Origin: Phycisphaerales bacterium
GTDB taxonomy: Bacteria > Planctomycetota > Phycisphaerae > UBA1845 > UTPLA1
NCBI GenBank assembly: GCA_022360095.1
Contig: JAKSDK010001896.1
Coordinates: forward strand, 62,001 to 126,000
Direction: 5' to 3'
Length of the DNA: 64,000 nucleotides
Shown here piece after piece: positions 34,614 through 44,137 of this stretch. The position numbers and the translations under genes are program-made. Each line of letters opens with the position of its first letter. The first letter of the stretch is position 1. Under the pieces are notes generated by a model, which saw nothing but the letters and a program-made list of their open reading frames with translations, was not told the DNA's origin and did not search any database.

Positions 34614-37489
34614 GTGTCCAGCCCTGCAGTTATCTTTTCAGCCAATGCCTTTATGGCGGAGAGGTCAAAGTCGCGCACATGTTGGGACAACTCCGTTCCC
34701 AAAATCTGCCTGCTGTCGTTGCGAGTAAGTAGCTCGTCTGCCATGTCTTGGAGGGCACCGAAGTCGCCGACGGAAACGAAATCTTGCAGCCGTCTTGCGA
34801 TGTCTTCAAGCGCGTCTGGCGGCGCAGGGGGCAGCGCGTCGGATGCACGAGTCGCCGAATTGTCCCCGGCATCGGCGTCCCATGTGATGTCGAGATGCTG
34901 CTGCAATTTGGCAAACAGCTCATCAGATCGAAGCGGCTTACCGAGGAAGTCGTCGCAGCCGGCTTCGATGATTCGCTGTCGCTGATTTGGGAAGACACTC
35001 GCGGTCACCGCGATCACGGGCAAGTTGCTTAGACGCGGTTCTCGGCGCATTCGGCGCGTCGCTTCAATGCCGTTGAGGCGAGGCATCCGCACGTCCATCA
35101 GCACAAGGTCGATGGATTCCCGCGTGAGGACATCGAGCGCCGCCTGACCGTCGTTGACGACAATGGTGTCAAACCCAGCTCCTCGCAACAGGCGATCCAG
35201 GACGTCTCGGTTTTCCTCACGGTCATCGGCAATGAGGATACGTTTCCGGATACCCCCGGGCAGATGCGGAGCACTGTTTCCGAGCGTCTGCGTAACCACC
35301 GCGGCCAGCGCTTCCTCGCGTTCCTCGATGAGTGGAATCCTTAGCGTAAACACGCTGCCCTTGCCGAGGCGGCTCTCGGCGGTCAGGTTTCCCTCCATCG
35401 CTTCAATGATGCGGCGACTGATCGCCAGTCCCAGCCCCGTTCCTCCGGCCTGCTTGCCTGCCGTGGCCTGCTTGAACGGGTCGAATGCGTCCTCGACGTC
35501 CTCAGGCGCCATACCGACACCGGTATCGGAAACGGCGATCTGAAGCTGTTGACTCGTCGTTTCGGAGACCGACAACCGCACGTGTCCTCGTTCCGTAAAC
35601 TTGACCGCGTTTCCAACGAGATTGACCAGGACCTGCTTGAGTTTGGTCGAGTCCGTTCTGATTGCGCGAGCGACTTCGGGGGCCACGTCGATTTCCAATT
35701 GCAATCCTTTGTCGGCGGCGCGCTGCGCGAAAACGTCGTGCACGCTCTGAAGCAATGCATGCAGGTCACAGGCGTTCGATTCGAGTTCGAGTCGCCCCGC
35801 TTCGATTTTCGAGAGATCCAGGACGTCATTGATGAGCGTCAAAAGGTGTTCGCCGCAATTTCGGATCGCGCTCAAGCCATGCTGTTGGTCTTTGTTCAGA
35901 CTGGAGTCGTTGAGAAGAATCTGTGTATAGCCAAGAACACCGTTAAGCGGCGTGCGCAGCTCGTGACTCATGTTGGACAGAAATTCGCTCTTGGCCTTGT
36001 CCGCCGCCTCCGCCTGTTCGCGAGCTTCGCGCAGATCCGTGACGTCGATGTGAACCCCCAACATACGGGTCGGAGAGCCGTCCTGATCACGTTGGGTCAC
36101 CTCGCCGACGTCAAGGATCCATTTCCAGCGTCCGTCCTTCGCACGGACGCGCACTTCGCACCGGTAAACCGGGATTTCCCCCTTCAAGTGGCGTTCGGTC
36201 TCGGCGAGCGCGCGTTGAAGGTCGTCGGGATGCATGAGTTGTTTCCATACTTCGAGTGTCTTCGGGACTTCGCCGACTTCGTAGCCAAGCATGGTAAAGA
36301 CGGTGTCGTTGAAGTAGATTTCGTCCGTCTCGAGATTCCAATCCCACAGGCCTTCGTTGGCTGCGCGGATCGCCATGTCCAGCCGTTCCCGAACTTCTCG
36401 AAGTTCCTCCTCGGCTTCCCTGCGGTCGGTTACGTCAAGGATGACGCCGTCCACGTGCATGATGCTTCCGTCCCGAACGACAGCCCGGGCTTCGTCATGG
36501 ATCCAACGCGTCTGGCCATCCGTGCGAGCGATGCGGTATTCCCCTGAAAAGCGGCCCTCCTGTTCAATCGCTTGAGGGAATGCCTCCACGACCCATCGAT
36601 CTTCTTCGTGTGCAAGGCGGGACAGGATTTCGTCAGGGTCCAGGTCGCTCAATGATTCACTGTCGAGGCCGGTCAGGGCTTCGACGTTGCCGCCGGCAAA
36701 CTCAACCCGGGCGTCGGGCCCCCACGTAATACGGTAGGTCACGCCGGGAACGTTATTGACAAATGAGCGGAACTTCTCCTCGCTCTGTCGCAGTGACTTT
36801 GTCCGCTCCTGAACGGTTTCCTCAACCGTACGATTGACATGTTCCAGTTGCGCTTGGCGCTGCGCCAGATCGCGCATCTCGCGTACCTGGGTCTGGCAGG
36901 ACCAGACGAGGAACGCATCCTCGAAGATCACCCAGCCGACGTGCTCGAGCCAGCGCCATTGACTGGTGGCGAAGACACCGAATACGGACTGCGGCCAGAA
37001 TACGCCGCGCAGAAAGTGGTCAACGGCAACCACGATCGTGCCGGTCGCAAGAACGCGCCAATCGCGATAAAAAGCGAGAAATGCCAGCGACCCGAACACA
37101 TGAAAATGCGTTTCAATGCGCCCCCCGGTCACGTGTATGAGCAGGGCCGACATCAACATTTGACCTGCCGCGATGATATGCCGCGTCGGGCGGGCACCAG
37201 GCTTTATCACGGCTGCGCCAATCGGCAGACTGGCGATGCCGATGCCCAACAGCACGGCGGCCCACACGTGGATGTGCACATGGCTGGTATCGCCGATCCA
37301 TGTGCGCGGCGAAAGCCAGAAGGCCGCCGCGATACCGGCCACGACCTGCAGGACCATCAGCCCGGCGAACAGGCGGTCGGTACGGTGATGAAGATTGCGA
37401 GTTTGTTCGAGCAACAATTGAGAGGTCCGCTCCCGGACGTGAAGCGGTTCGTCTTTAACGTTTGTAACGGCATCCATTGGCTTGATCAC
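34610..37489 (-). CDS. Hybrid histidine kinase with a histidine-rich membrane domain and two PAS domains, copy 2
   Basis: The 959-residue protein has the same membrane domain as the kinase at 17811-19724 (about 35-205), including HIHVW (73-77), GGRIETHFHVFGSLAFLAFY (122-141) and DHFLRG. Two PAS domains follow (about 239-360 and 365-490). The HisKA domain has His509 in SNMSHELRTP. The HATPase domain (about 610-730) and receiver (about 755-875, VLMDVRMPRLNGIEA) come next, then a helical tail of about 75 residues that could be a degenerate HPt domain. The start is GTG overlapping the stop of the RedB-like gene; ATG 37477 is an alternative. The REC-PP2C gene overlaps its 3' end. Confidence 0.88.
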   Translation of the reverse strand: MIKPMDAVTNVKDEPLHVRERTSQLLLEQTRNLHHRTDRLFAGLMVLQVVAGIAAAFWLSPRTWIGDTSHVHIHVWAAVLLGIGIASLPIGAAVIKPGARPTRHIIAAGQMLMSALLIHVTGGRIETHFHVFGSLAFLAFYRDWRVLATGTIVVAVDHFLRGVFWPQSVFGVFATSQWRWLEHVGWVIFEDAFLVWSCQTQVREMRDLAQRQAQLEHVNRTVEETVQERTKSLRQSEEKFRSFVNNVPGVTYRITWGPDARVEFAGGNVEALTGLDSESLSDLDPDEILSRLAHEEDRWVVEAFPQAIEQEGRFSGEYRIARTDGQTRWIHDEARAVVRDGSIMHVDGVILDVTDRREAEEELREVRERLDMAIRAANEGLWDWNLETDEIYFNDTVFTMLGYEVGEVPKTLEVWKQLMHPDDLQRALAETERHLKGEIPVYRCEVRVRAKDGRWKWILDVGEVTQRDQDGSPTRMLGVHIDVTDLREAREQAEAADKAKSEFLSNMSHELRTPLNGVLGYTQILLNDSSLNKDQQHGLSAIRNCGEHLLTLINDVLDLSKIEAGRLELESNACDLHALLQSVHDVFAQRAADKGLQLEIDVAPEVARAIRTDSTKLKQVLVNLVGNAVKFTERGHVRLSVSETTSQQLQIAVSDTGVGMAPEDVEDAFDPFKQATAGKQAGGTGLGLAISRRIIEAMEGNLTAESRLGKGSVFTLRIPLIEEREEALAAVVTQTLGNSAPHLPGGIRKRILIADDREENRDVLDRLLRGAGFDTIVVNDGQAALDVLTRESIDLVLMDVRMPRLNGIEATRRMRREPRLSNLPVIAVTASVFPNQRQRIIEAGCDDFLGKPLRSDELFAKLQQHLDITWDADAGDNSATRASDALPPAPPDALEDIARRLQDFVSVGDFGALQDMADELLTRNDSRQILGTELSQHVRDFDLSAIKALAEKITAGLDT

Positions 37490-38127
37490 CGATTATCGTC
37501 TTTCACATCTTTGAAGAAGCAACCGTACGTCGGCGTCAGCACGGGTCCGTTTCTTGTTTTTTGAACTTGCGACCGAGTAAGCACGGAAATGATCGCATGG
37601 CGTCCGTCATTGGCGCCCTCGTGTCCTCGTGACTGCGTAATCCCGCCGCTGAACACCAGATTGCCGTCCGCCGCATACATGACCACATGTCCCGAAGCCG
37701 TCGCGCCGAAGTTTGCGGCCTCGATTCCCTGATGGTCGGTTGTCACACGCACACTCGGAATCGCCGCCGCCTGTCGCCAAAGGGCGCTCCTGGTCCAGGC
37801 GTCGTTGGCCGTTTCCGGTTGGACAAAGAGAATATCCACCGTTGCTTTTCCACATGCCCTTGTGAGAATACGCTTCATTTCGGACAGGCTGGCACGCGAG
37901 CAGGGACACTTCGGATGGAGAAACATGATGAGATGGTACTTGCCTTCGTCCCGGTTGATCGAAGTTTGCGCGGGCCAAGTTGACACGCTGCTTTCGTAGG
38001 ATGAAGGTCGCGTTTCATAGGTGTATAAGAATGCCAGGCCCGTTCCCACGGCGCAGAACCAGATGATCGTGACGAGCGCCCAACCCAGGTGCGAGGCTTT
38101 CTTTCTTTGCGTGACTCCGCTTCTCAT
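37486..38127 (-). CDS. RedB-like membrane-anchored thioredoxin-fold protein, copy 2
   Basis: The 213-residue protein has one membrane helix (GWALVTIIWFCAVGTGLAFL, about 15-34) and an extracytoplasmic thioredoxin-like domain. The motif is HPKCPCSRAS (Cys74, Cys76), again CxC where thioredoxins have CxxC. It shares VFSGGITQSRGHEGAN and a cysteine in the C-terminal TYGCFF with the copy at 19709-20455. It overlaps the start of the second hybrid kinase by 4 bases. A thiol, copper or other redox-linked input to the kinase is inferred. I know of no direct biochemical study to rely on. Confidence 0.75.
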   Translation of the reverse strand: MRSGVTQRKKASHLGWALVTIIWFCAVGTGLAFLYTYETRPSSYESSVSTWPAQTSINRDEGKYHLIMFLHPKCPCSRASLSEMKRILTRACGKATVDILFVQPETANDAWTRSALWRQAAAIPSVRVTTDHQGIEAANFGATASGHVVMYAADGNLVFSGGITQSRGHEGANDGRHAIISVLTRSQVQKTRNGPVLTPTYGCFFKDVKDDNR

Positions 38128-38289
38128 TCGGACGGTCCCTCGTCAATCGGCAACACGGCGAGATTACGGCAGGACGACCGTAGATAATCGGCGTCTCCGA
38201 AGCGCAATTCTATCCAATCGATAGGCTGATTCCAAACGTAAGAAAAGATGTCATGAGATGCTCCTCTCACACTGGATTCGATCCATGGC

Positions 38290-39678
38290 TTACGACGGCC
38301 CGGTCAGCAACGCCGCAAAGCCGCCGTCGCATTCCTCGTTTGGTAGAACGAACTTTTGGTGCTGGACTTGCCATCGGGGAAAAGCTTCACAGAACCACTT
38401 CACTTGCTCTTCGTTCTCCTCCATTTCAAGAGAGCACGTGCTGTAGATAATTCGCGTGGTGGAGCTTGCCAGTTCCTGGGCACATCGCAATATCTCTCGC
38501 TGAATTTCGATCAGGCCTTGCAGGCTTTTTTGTCCGGCTCGATAGCGGGCTTCCGGACGCCGTGCCAAAACGCCGGTGTTCGAACATGGCGCGTCGACCA
38601 GGATGAGATCAGGGGGGGATCGCAAATCCGCAATGCAGTCTGAGAGTTTTTCGATGGACGTCGGACGGGTGATCGTCAAACCGAGTCTCTCGGCGTTGGC
38701 CGAAATCAAGGCCAGCTTGTCCGTGTTTGTGTCCGTCGCGATGACGATGCCGGAGTCGTTCATCATTTCCGCCGCCTGTGTGGACTTGGTGCCGACGCCT
38801 GCGCAAAGATCGATCACGACGTTCCCCGGTTGTGGGGGACTGAGGCGAAGCGCAGCTTGAGCGGTGGTGTCCTGTGGCTGGCACAGGCCCTCCTTAAAAG
38901 CCGCCAAAGATGACACAGACGGGTCGCCGGCCAAGGCCACCGATGCATCTTCACCGGTCAACGTTGCTTGATGGCCTTCGGATAGAAGTCTGTCACGAAG
39001 TTCAATTGCGGTCGTTCGTATCGAGTTGGGGCGGAGTACCAGTGGCGGTCGCCGCAAACCCGCGTCGCAGATTTGGCGGCATAGCTTGGGTTTGAACCGT
39101 CGGTGCCAGCGCTCGATCAGCCAGGGTGGATGACTCGTCACCGCGATCAGATAGTCCAATGGGCGCCTCGTCGGATCGGGGAAAACATTTTGGCCGAACA
39201 GGCGACCACGATCACGATCCAGCGGCAGATAGCTGCGCGGATCAGGATCATCCGGGGGCTCAACGACATCACCGCGGCATTCGATTACTTTTCGGAGGAT
39301 CGCGTTTGCCGCCGCGCCTGCACCACGCCCGTAACGTTTGGCTTGCCGCACGGCTTGATCGACGACGGCGTGATCGGGAATTCGGTCCAGCCAGCAAAGT
39401 TGATACACACCCAGGGCGAGAATAACGCGTACAGGGACGGGGAGTCCCAGCCAGCGTCGACGATAGAATCGTGCGGCAATATGTTCGCAGGTGAGACGGT
39501 GACGGGAAACGCCGATCGTCAGTTCGGCGGCAAGCGCGGCATCGGCAGACGACAGAGGATCGACCCTTTGCCATTCTTCGAGCAGATCATGACAGATGGC
39601 TTCACCTTCGTAGGAGTGAACAAGAGCTTTCAGAGCACGGTCACGAGAACTTCGGCGAATGGATTGATCGGTGGACAC
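38290..39678 (-). CDS. rsmB: 16S rRNA (cytosine-967 C5) methyltransferase
   Basis: The 462-residue protein has an N-terminal NusB-like domain (about 5-145, with ALKALVHSYEGE and DHAVVDQAVRQAKRYG). A Rossmann-type methyltransferase domain follows, with the SAM-binding CAGVGTKSTQAAEMM. The two active-site cysteines lie in VDAPCSNTGVLARRPEARYR and IIYSTCSLEMEENEEQV. It methylates C967 of 16S rRNA. Start is GTG. It is the third gene after def and fmt on the minus strand, the classical order of this operon. Size and motifs are normal for the family. Confidence 0.92.
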   Translation of the reverse strand: MSTDQSIRRSSRDRALKALVHSYEGEAICHDLLEEWQRVDPLSSADAALAAELTIGVSRHRLTCEHIAARFYRRRWLGLPVPVRVILALGVYQLCWLDRIPDHAVVDQAVRQAKRYGRGAGAAANAILRKVIECRGDVVEPPDDPDPRSYLPLDRDRGRLFGQNVFPDPTRRPLDYLIAVTSHPPWLIERWHRRFKPKLCRQICDAGLRRPPLVLRPNSIRTTAIELRDRLLSEGHQATLTGEDASVALAGDPSVSSLAAFKEGLCQPQDTTAQAALRLSPPQPGNVVIDLCAGVGTKSTQAAEMMNDSGIVIATDTNTDKLALISANAERLGLTITRPTSIEKLSDCIADLRSPPDLILVDAPCSNTGVLARRPEARYRAGQKSLQGLIEIQREILRCAQELASSTTRIIYSTCSLEMEENEEQVKWFCEAFPRWQVQHQKFVLPNEECDGGFAALLTGPS

Positions 39679-39740
39679 TTAGCGCCTCATGGTGACGGTT
39701 AACGTATGCATTCCGGGTATCAGCCGTCCAAGATTGGGCA

Positions 39741-40700
39741 CTATAGCGGAACGAAGCGATCGCCGGGCTGGACGTGACGGCCATTGACGTAATCTCGCCA
39801 TGACATGAGCTTGCCGCCCGCCGGCTTGATTTCGAGGATGGCCAGTTCACTGTCGAGGGTCTGAACGCTCATGACGTTGGAAATACGGCCGACGTCATGG
39901 CGGGACGCGGGTTTAGAGGTCTTTCCTTCATAGGGTACCGCACGGGCCAGCGTCACGGATTCGTCTCGTTTACCATCGGCGGACTGAAATCGGCACGTGG
40001 CGCCGGGCCACGACCAGAGACCGCAGATACGATGTGCAAGCGATTGGACTGGTTGATCGAAGGCAATTTGACCGTCGGTCTTTTTCAGCTTGGGAGCAAA
40101 TGTGATCTTGGACGCATCCTGTTGTGTGCCAGGCAGGTTGGGATTCGCGTCCAAGAGTTTCAGCGCGTCGCGCACTGCGTCGCAACCAATCCGGGCGAGC
40201 CGGTCGTGCAATTCGTCGGCCGTCTCGTCGGATCCGATGGCCGTGCTTCGCTGGGTGATGATCGGCCCGGCGTCCATCTTTTCGACAAGTCGAAACACGG
40301 TCACGCCGGCTTCTGTATCGCCGTTGATCACCGACCATTGTATCGGAGCGGCGCCGCGGAGCGCAGGCAACAGGGAACCGTGCAGGTTGATCATTCCGGC
40401 CGGAAAAGCATCCAGTAATTCCCCGCCGATTTTTTGCCCGAACGCGGCGACATAAGCGAGATCCGCTTTCAGTGATTTGAGATGTTCGACGACGTCGGGG
40501 ACGTTGACATCTTCCGGGCTCACCACCGGCACGTTTGCTTCGAGGGCCGCAGCCTTGATCGGCGTGGGCTTAGGCGTTTTGCCGCGGCCTCGTGCCTTGT
40601 CAGGTTGTGTAACGACAGTGACGATGTCATGACCGTCGGAACGGATTGAGTCAAAGGTCGGAATGGCAAACTCACCCGAGCCGAAAAAAAGAATACGCAT
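39741..40700 (-). CDS. fmt: Methionyl-tRNA formyltransferase
   Basis: The 319-residue protein transfers a formyl group from 10-formyl-THF to initiator methionyl-tRNA. MRILFFGSGEFAIPTF opens the Rossmann fold. The catalytic block NLHGSLLPALRGAAPIQWSV contains the essential His after Asn-Leu, and GVTVFRLVEKMDAGPI follows. The C-terminal OB-like domain covers about 210-319. A GAGG site precedes the ATG. It lies 44 bases downstream of def and 62 bases upstream of rsmB, all on one strand. Confidence 0.95.
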   Translation of the reverse strand: MRILFFGSGEFAIPTFDSIRSDGHDIVTVVTQPDKARGRGKTPKPTPIKAAALEANVPVVSPEDVNVPDVVEHLKSLKADLAYVAAFGQKIGGELLDAFPAGMINLHGSLLPALRGAAPIQWSVINGDTEAGVTVFRLVEKMDAGPIITQRSTAIGSDETADELHDRLARIGCDAVRDALKLLDANPNLPGTQQDASKITFAPKLKKTDGQIAFDQPVQSLAHRICGLWSWPGATCRFQSADGKRDESVTLARAVPYEGKTSKPASRHDVGRISNVMSVQTLDSELAILEIKPAGGKLMSWRDYVNGRHVQPGDRFVPL

Positions 40701-40744
40701 TAAATTCCTCGTGAAATTGGAATCAGCGGCCGACGTGCCTCCGG

Positions 40745-41266
40745 CTAACGCCGGTACTCCGATTCCAATCGTTTCAGAGAGCGGCGATTGGCAATCTTGT
40801 CAGCTTCTGACATTCGGTCTGTGATAAGACGACCGTTGAGGTGGTCGCACTCGTGCTGCCAGCAGCGGGCGGCGAGTTCAGTGCCCGATTTCTCGATGGC
40901 CTGACCTTTCAGATCGCGAGCCGTCAGCGTGCAACTCAGGGCCCGGCGAACGTTCACCGTGACATCGGGAATCGAGAGACAGCCTTCCTCTCCCTCAGCC
41001 TCGCCTTCAAGGTCCGTTAACTCAGGATTGATGAAAACAAGATCGTCCTGTGGATCACCGGTGATGTTGCAGACGAAAATCCGTCGCAAGACGCCGACCT
41101 GCGGGCCGGCGAGTCCGATACCGTTGGCCTCATGCATCATTTTGAGCATACGTTCGGCCAGAGAGGCCAGGGCCTGGTCAAAAACCTCGACCGGCTTGCA
41201 AACTTTTCGCAGGAGCGGGTCTGGATAATGGATAATCTTCAAGGTTGCAGTATCGATCGCGCACAC
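40745..41266 (-). CDS. def: Peptide deformylase
   Basis: The start is set at GTG 41266 because GAGGAG stands six bases before it, and the product (173 residues, MCAIDTATLKIIHYPDPLLR when GTG is read as Met) has normal length. Longer in-frame starts up to 41425 would overlap the promoter of the divergent gene. Motif 1 is GIGLAGPQVGV, motif 2 is EEGCLSIP with the metal-binding cysteine, motif 3 is QHECDHLNG with two histidine ligands and the catalytic glutamate. It removes the formyl group from nascent proteins. It is the first gene of def-fmt-rsmB. Confidence 0.95.
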   Translation of the reverse strand: MCAIDTATLKIIHYPDPLLRKVCKPVEVFDQALASLAERMLKMMHEANGIGLAGPQVGVLRRIFVCNITGDPQDDLVFINPELTDLEGEAEGEEGCLSIPDVTVNVRRALSCTLTARDLKGQAIEKSGTELAARCWQHECDHLNGRLITDRMSEADKIANRRSLKRLESEYRR

Positions 41267-41371
41267 ATTGGTCTCCTCAAAGCCTTGGTGCTGTGATACA
41301 ATCATTTTAGCTATCTTATGGATATGTGAAAACCTCGGACCCCCAGCCACGTTCGGGTGTCTGATTCGCTT

Positions 41372-42868
41372 ATGATTCACGAAGAAGAACAAACCGGAGC
41401 ACCGGCCGGAGATGGTGCCGATCACAAACGCCTCGCCGGAACCGACTCAGGCAAGTCCAAAGCCCGAAAACTCTTTGCCCATGCCAAAAAGGCGGAGGAT
41501 TTGCGCAATTATGAATACGCCGTCGAACTTTACGTCCAGGGTCTGGCTCACTGGCCGGACGCGATCGACGAAGGACTAAAAAAACTCCGCGTGGTCGCCA
41601 CCGCGCGAAAGCAACAGGGCGGCAAGCCACCGAACTTCATGACCAGGCGCAAGTATTCGACGAGCGGCAAAGACGTCGAACAGTCATTGAACAATGCGCT
41701 TCATCTGCACGGCCTCGATCCTACGGATATCAGCTACATGGAGCAGATCCTGCAATTGGCCACGAAGACTCATTGTGATGTCGTTGCACAATGGATTGCG
41801 CCTGTGATGGCGGACACTTACAGTTCGGCCAAGAAATTGTCTGCCGGCCACTATAAGACGGCTTGCGAAGCCATGGACATGATCGCCAAGGCAGCCCGGG
41901 AGTTCGGCAATGACCAGGGGGCCATGGATATCCTGCGTGCCAATGTCGCCATCGCTCAGACCTGGGCACGGCATTATCCCGACTCATCCGAGCCGTTACG
42001 GGCCCAAAGCAATGCGTCCGGAGAACTCGCCATCGTAAAGGGCAAGTTTGACAGGGCGGATGATTTCACCGATTCGCTCAAAGATGCCGACGGACAGCAG
42101 GATCTTCGTGATCGCGAGCGGTTGGTTCACACGGAAGATCGGACAAAACAGCTTATTGCAAGGGCGCGTCAGGATTGGCAGGCGAATCGGGACAATCCCA
42201 ACAAGCTTCTCGCTTTGGCCACGTTGATGACCAAAATCGAATCGGATGAGAATGAGAACGACGCGATCCAGTTGCTGGAAAGCGAATACGACTCGGCTGG
42301 AAACTATGTCTTCAGGCAGAAAGCGGACGAGCTGCGAATCCGTCAATTGAATCGTCACCGTCGCGAACTGGAAACCAAAGCCAAGGCGAAACCGGACAGC
42401 GCGGAACTCAAGGAACAGATCGAGGCGCACACACGCCGCCAACTTGAAGCCGAGACGGAGATTTTCGAGCATCGCCTGAAGCAGTATCCGACGGATTTGA
42501 AAATCAAATTTCAGCTCGCGCTTCGTTACTTCTACGCGAAGCGCTACGATGAGGCGATTCCGATGTTTCAGCAAACCGTCGCCGACGGTCGAGTCCGAGC
42601 TGAGAGCCGTCTCTACATGGGGTGCTGCTTCTATGACAAGCAGTTTTATCCTCAGGCGGTAGAGACGCTTCGTCTGGCGGTGAATGAGCTGGAGAGCCGG
42701 ACCAGTTCCGTCGCTTTCGCGCTTAACTATTGGCTGGCCAGGGCTTTAGAGCGATCAGGCGAGGTCGGAGAGGCCAAGAAGGTGTACGGCCACCTGATCC
42801 AGCTCGACTACAATTATCGCGACGCAAGACAGCGGTTGGAGAAGCTTGTCGCGGCGGACAAAAGTTAG
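41372..42868 (+). CDS. TPR-repeat protein
   Basis: The protein of about 498 residues (start ATG 41372; a GTG at 41357 adds five residues) is almost entirely helical. TPR-like helix pairs are visible at the N-terminus (ARKLFAHAKKAEDLRNYEYA, residues about 30-50) and the C-terminus, with a charged coiled-coil section in the middle (about 320-375, RHRRELETKAKAKPDSAELK). No signal peptide or membrane segment is seen, so it is cytoplasmic, probably a scaffold. It stands divergent to def and 66 bases before rpsT on the same strand. No more precise function can be assigned. Confidence 0.75.
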   Translation: MIHEEEQTGAPAGDGADHKRLAGTDSGKSKARKLFAHAKKAEDLRNYEYAVELYVQGLAHWPDAIDEGLKKLRVVATARKQQGGKPPNFMTRRKYSTSGKDVEQSLNNALHLHGLDPTDISYMEQILQLATKTHCDVVAQWIAPVMADTYSSAKKLSAGHYKTACEAMDMIAKAAREFGNDQGAMDILRANVAIAQTWARHYPDSSEPLRAQSNASGELAIVKGKFDRADDFTDSLKDADGQQDLRDRERLVHTEDRTKQLIARARQDWQANRDNPNKLLALATLMTKIESDENENDAIQLLESEYDSAGNYVFRQKADELRIRQLNRHRRELETKAKAKPDSAELKEQIEAHTRRQLEAETEIFEHRLKQYPTDLKIKFQLALRYFYAKRYDEAIPMFQQTVADGRVRAESRLYMGCCFYDKQFYPQAVETLRLAVNELESRTSSVAFALNYWLARALERSGEVGEAKKVYGHLIQLDYNYRDARQRLEKLVAADKS

Positions 42869-42934
42869 TTTAATATAGCGTTTCGCGCACGATCAACGCG
42901 ATGGGACGATTCAGGAAACGCAAGGAGATCTCAG

Positions 42935-43210
42935 TTGGCACGATCACTGTCGTCACAAAAACGGCTACGCCAGAGTAAGGTTCGCGCCGAAAGAAATAAA
43001 GCGCACAAGTCTCAGGTCAAAACGGCGGTTCGAAAGGTTCGCGATGCGATACAGCACCGGGACGTCGAGACGGCGGAGAAGGCCTTACGCGAGGCGTCTA
43101 AACTTCTTGACCGGAACGGCAATCGAAAAACGATTCATCCGAATGTCGCGGCTCGCCGCAAGAGTAGGCTGGCCAAGCGCATCAACGAGTTGAAAGCTGC
43201 GGCGAAGTAG
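42935..43210 (+). CDS. rpsT: 30S ribosomal protein S20
   Basis: The 91-residue basic protein begins ARSLSSQKRLRQSKVRAERN after the start codon and contains HPNVAARRKSRLAKRINEL near the end, as S20 does. It binds 16S rRNA in the small subunit. The start is TTG, as UUG is in Escherichia coli rpsT, where the weak start takes part in autoregulation. AAGGAG stands in front of it at a regular distance. It converges on tatA with 15 bases between. Confidence 0.95.
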   Translation: MARSLSSQKRLRQSKVRAERNKAHKSQVKTAVRKVRDAIQHRDVETAEKALREASKLLDRNGNRKTIHPNVAARRKSRLAKRINELKAAAK

Positions 43211-43225
43211 ACCAAGTCATTGAGA

Positions 43226-43396
43226 TCATTCGCCGGTCTCTTGCAAACCCTTCTTGAACTCGATAAAGCTCTTGCCGAGCGACCTGCCGATTTCCGGTAG
43301 ACGTTTTCCGAAGATGAGCAGTGCGACCACGCCGATGGCCAGCATTTCGGGCCAGCCCAGGCTTTGGATCATGGCTGTGACGTGATTCTCATTCAT
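43226..43396 (-). CDS. tatA: TatA-type twin-arginine translocase subunit
   Basis: The 56-residue frame begins MNENHVTAMIQSLGWPEMLA and continues with the transmembrane helix IGVVALLIFG. KRLPEIGRSLGKSFIEFKKG then forms the amphipathic helix that is diagnostic of TatA/TatE. GGAGG stands ten bases before the ATG. TatA forms the protein-conducting part of the Tat system. It is short for TatA, without the usual long polar tail. On the same strand, genes for proteins with twin-arginine signals lie a few kilobases upstream (DUF1501 and DUF1800). It follows the 228-residue secreted protein gene after 17 bases, so it may be transcribed with it. Confidence 0.9.
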   Translation of the reverse strand: MNENHVTAMIQSLGWPEMLAIGVVALLIFGKRLPEIGRSLGKSFIEFKKGLQETGE

Positions 43397-43413
43397 GAGC
43401 GGCGCGCCTCCAC

Positions 43414-44100
43414 CTACGGTTGGGCCATGCTGCGGAACATATCAGCCAAGTCCTGTTCGGAGGGTGCATATTTCTCGATCAGCGATGCTGACTCGCTAAA
43501 CAACTCCACTTTGTCGTAAAGATGCAGCGGACCGCCGGCTTGCGTCAGCACACGTGTTCTTTCTTCCGTCGTGATTGTCGAACCAAGGTCGGCGGTGTTT
43601 GCCAGGTCAAGCTCGGCTGCGATCTTGTCGGCGCCGACTCGTTCCGGGAGGTCAGGCGTACCGAACCAGATGAGGGCCGTGTTCAAATCGACTTTGTCCG
43701 ACACGACGGCAATGACGTGGCCATCGAGATAGCCGACATTGATCCGTTCGGCGGTTTCATTCCCAACATATAGTACAGGCGTGGCCGCCTCATGGGGATA
43801 CACGAGGTCCGGGGCGACTTTCAGCACGATGAGATACCCTGCCTCGATGAACGGCTTTTCCCTGGACCAGTAGGACTGGTAGCCTTTTTTCAAAACAAAA
43901 GGTTGCGCGTAGATCAATGCGTCCACCCGGGCAGGAAGGGCCGGCAGAGTGGGAGCGCCTTGCGTGGTTTTCGCGTGTGGCTGGATTGTCCTGGTGCCGT
44001 GGGCCTCCTCTTCAAGGCGGAAGGATTGAGCGAGGACGACCGTCGTGATCATGACTGCGGTGGTCAGCAACATCAGGCTGGCGGGGATTATCTTTTTCAT
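43414..44100 (-). CDS. Secreted protein of unknown function
   Basis: The start is placed at ATG 44100 (MKKIIPASLMLLTTAVMITT), with AAGGA upstream and a clear signal peptide ending near VLAQ; a frame from 44205 adds an unlikely N-terminus. The mature part of about 200 residues contains LIYAQPFVLKKGYQSYWSRE and VIAVVSDKVDLNTALIWFGT. The later residues 150-228 look helical and acidic (ERVGADKIAAELDLAN). No family is recognised. It lies between the giant secreted protein (37 bases apart) and tatA (17 bases) on the same strand. Confidence 0.65.
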   Translation of the reverse strand: MKKIIPASLMLLTTAVMITTVVLAQSFRLEEEAHGTRTIQPHAKTTQGAPTLPALPARVDALIYAQPFVLKKGYQSYWSREKPFIEAGYLIVLKVAPDLVYPHEAATPVLYVGNETAERINVGYLDGHVIAVVSDKVDLNTALIWFGTPDLPERVGADKIAAELDLANTADLGSTITTEERTRVLTQAGGPLHLYDKVELFSESASLIEKYAPSEQDLADMFRSMAQP

Positions 44101-44137
44101 CGTCAATGTCCTTCGTTTATCAAAGATCTGTTCTTGA

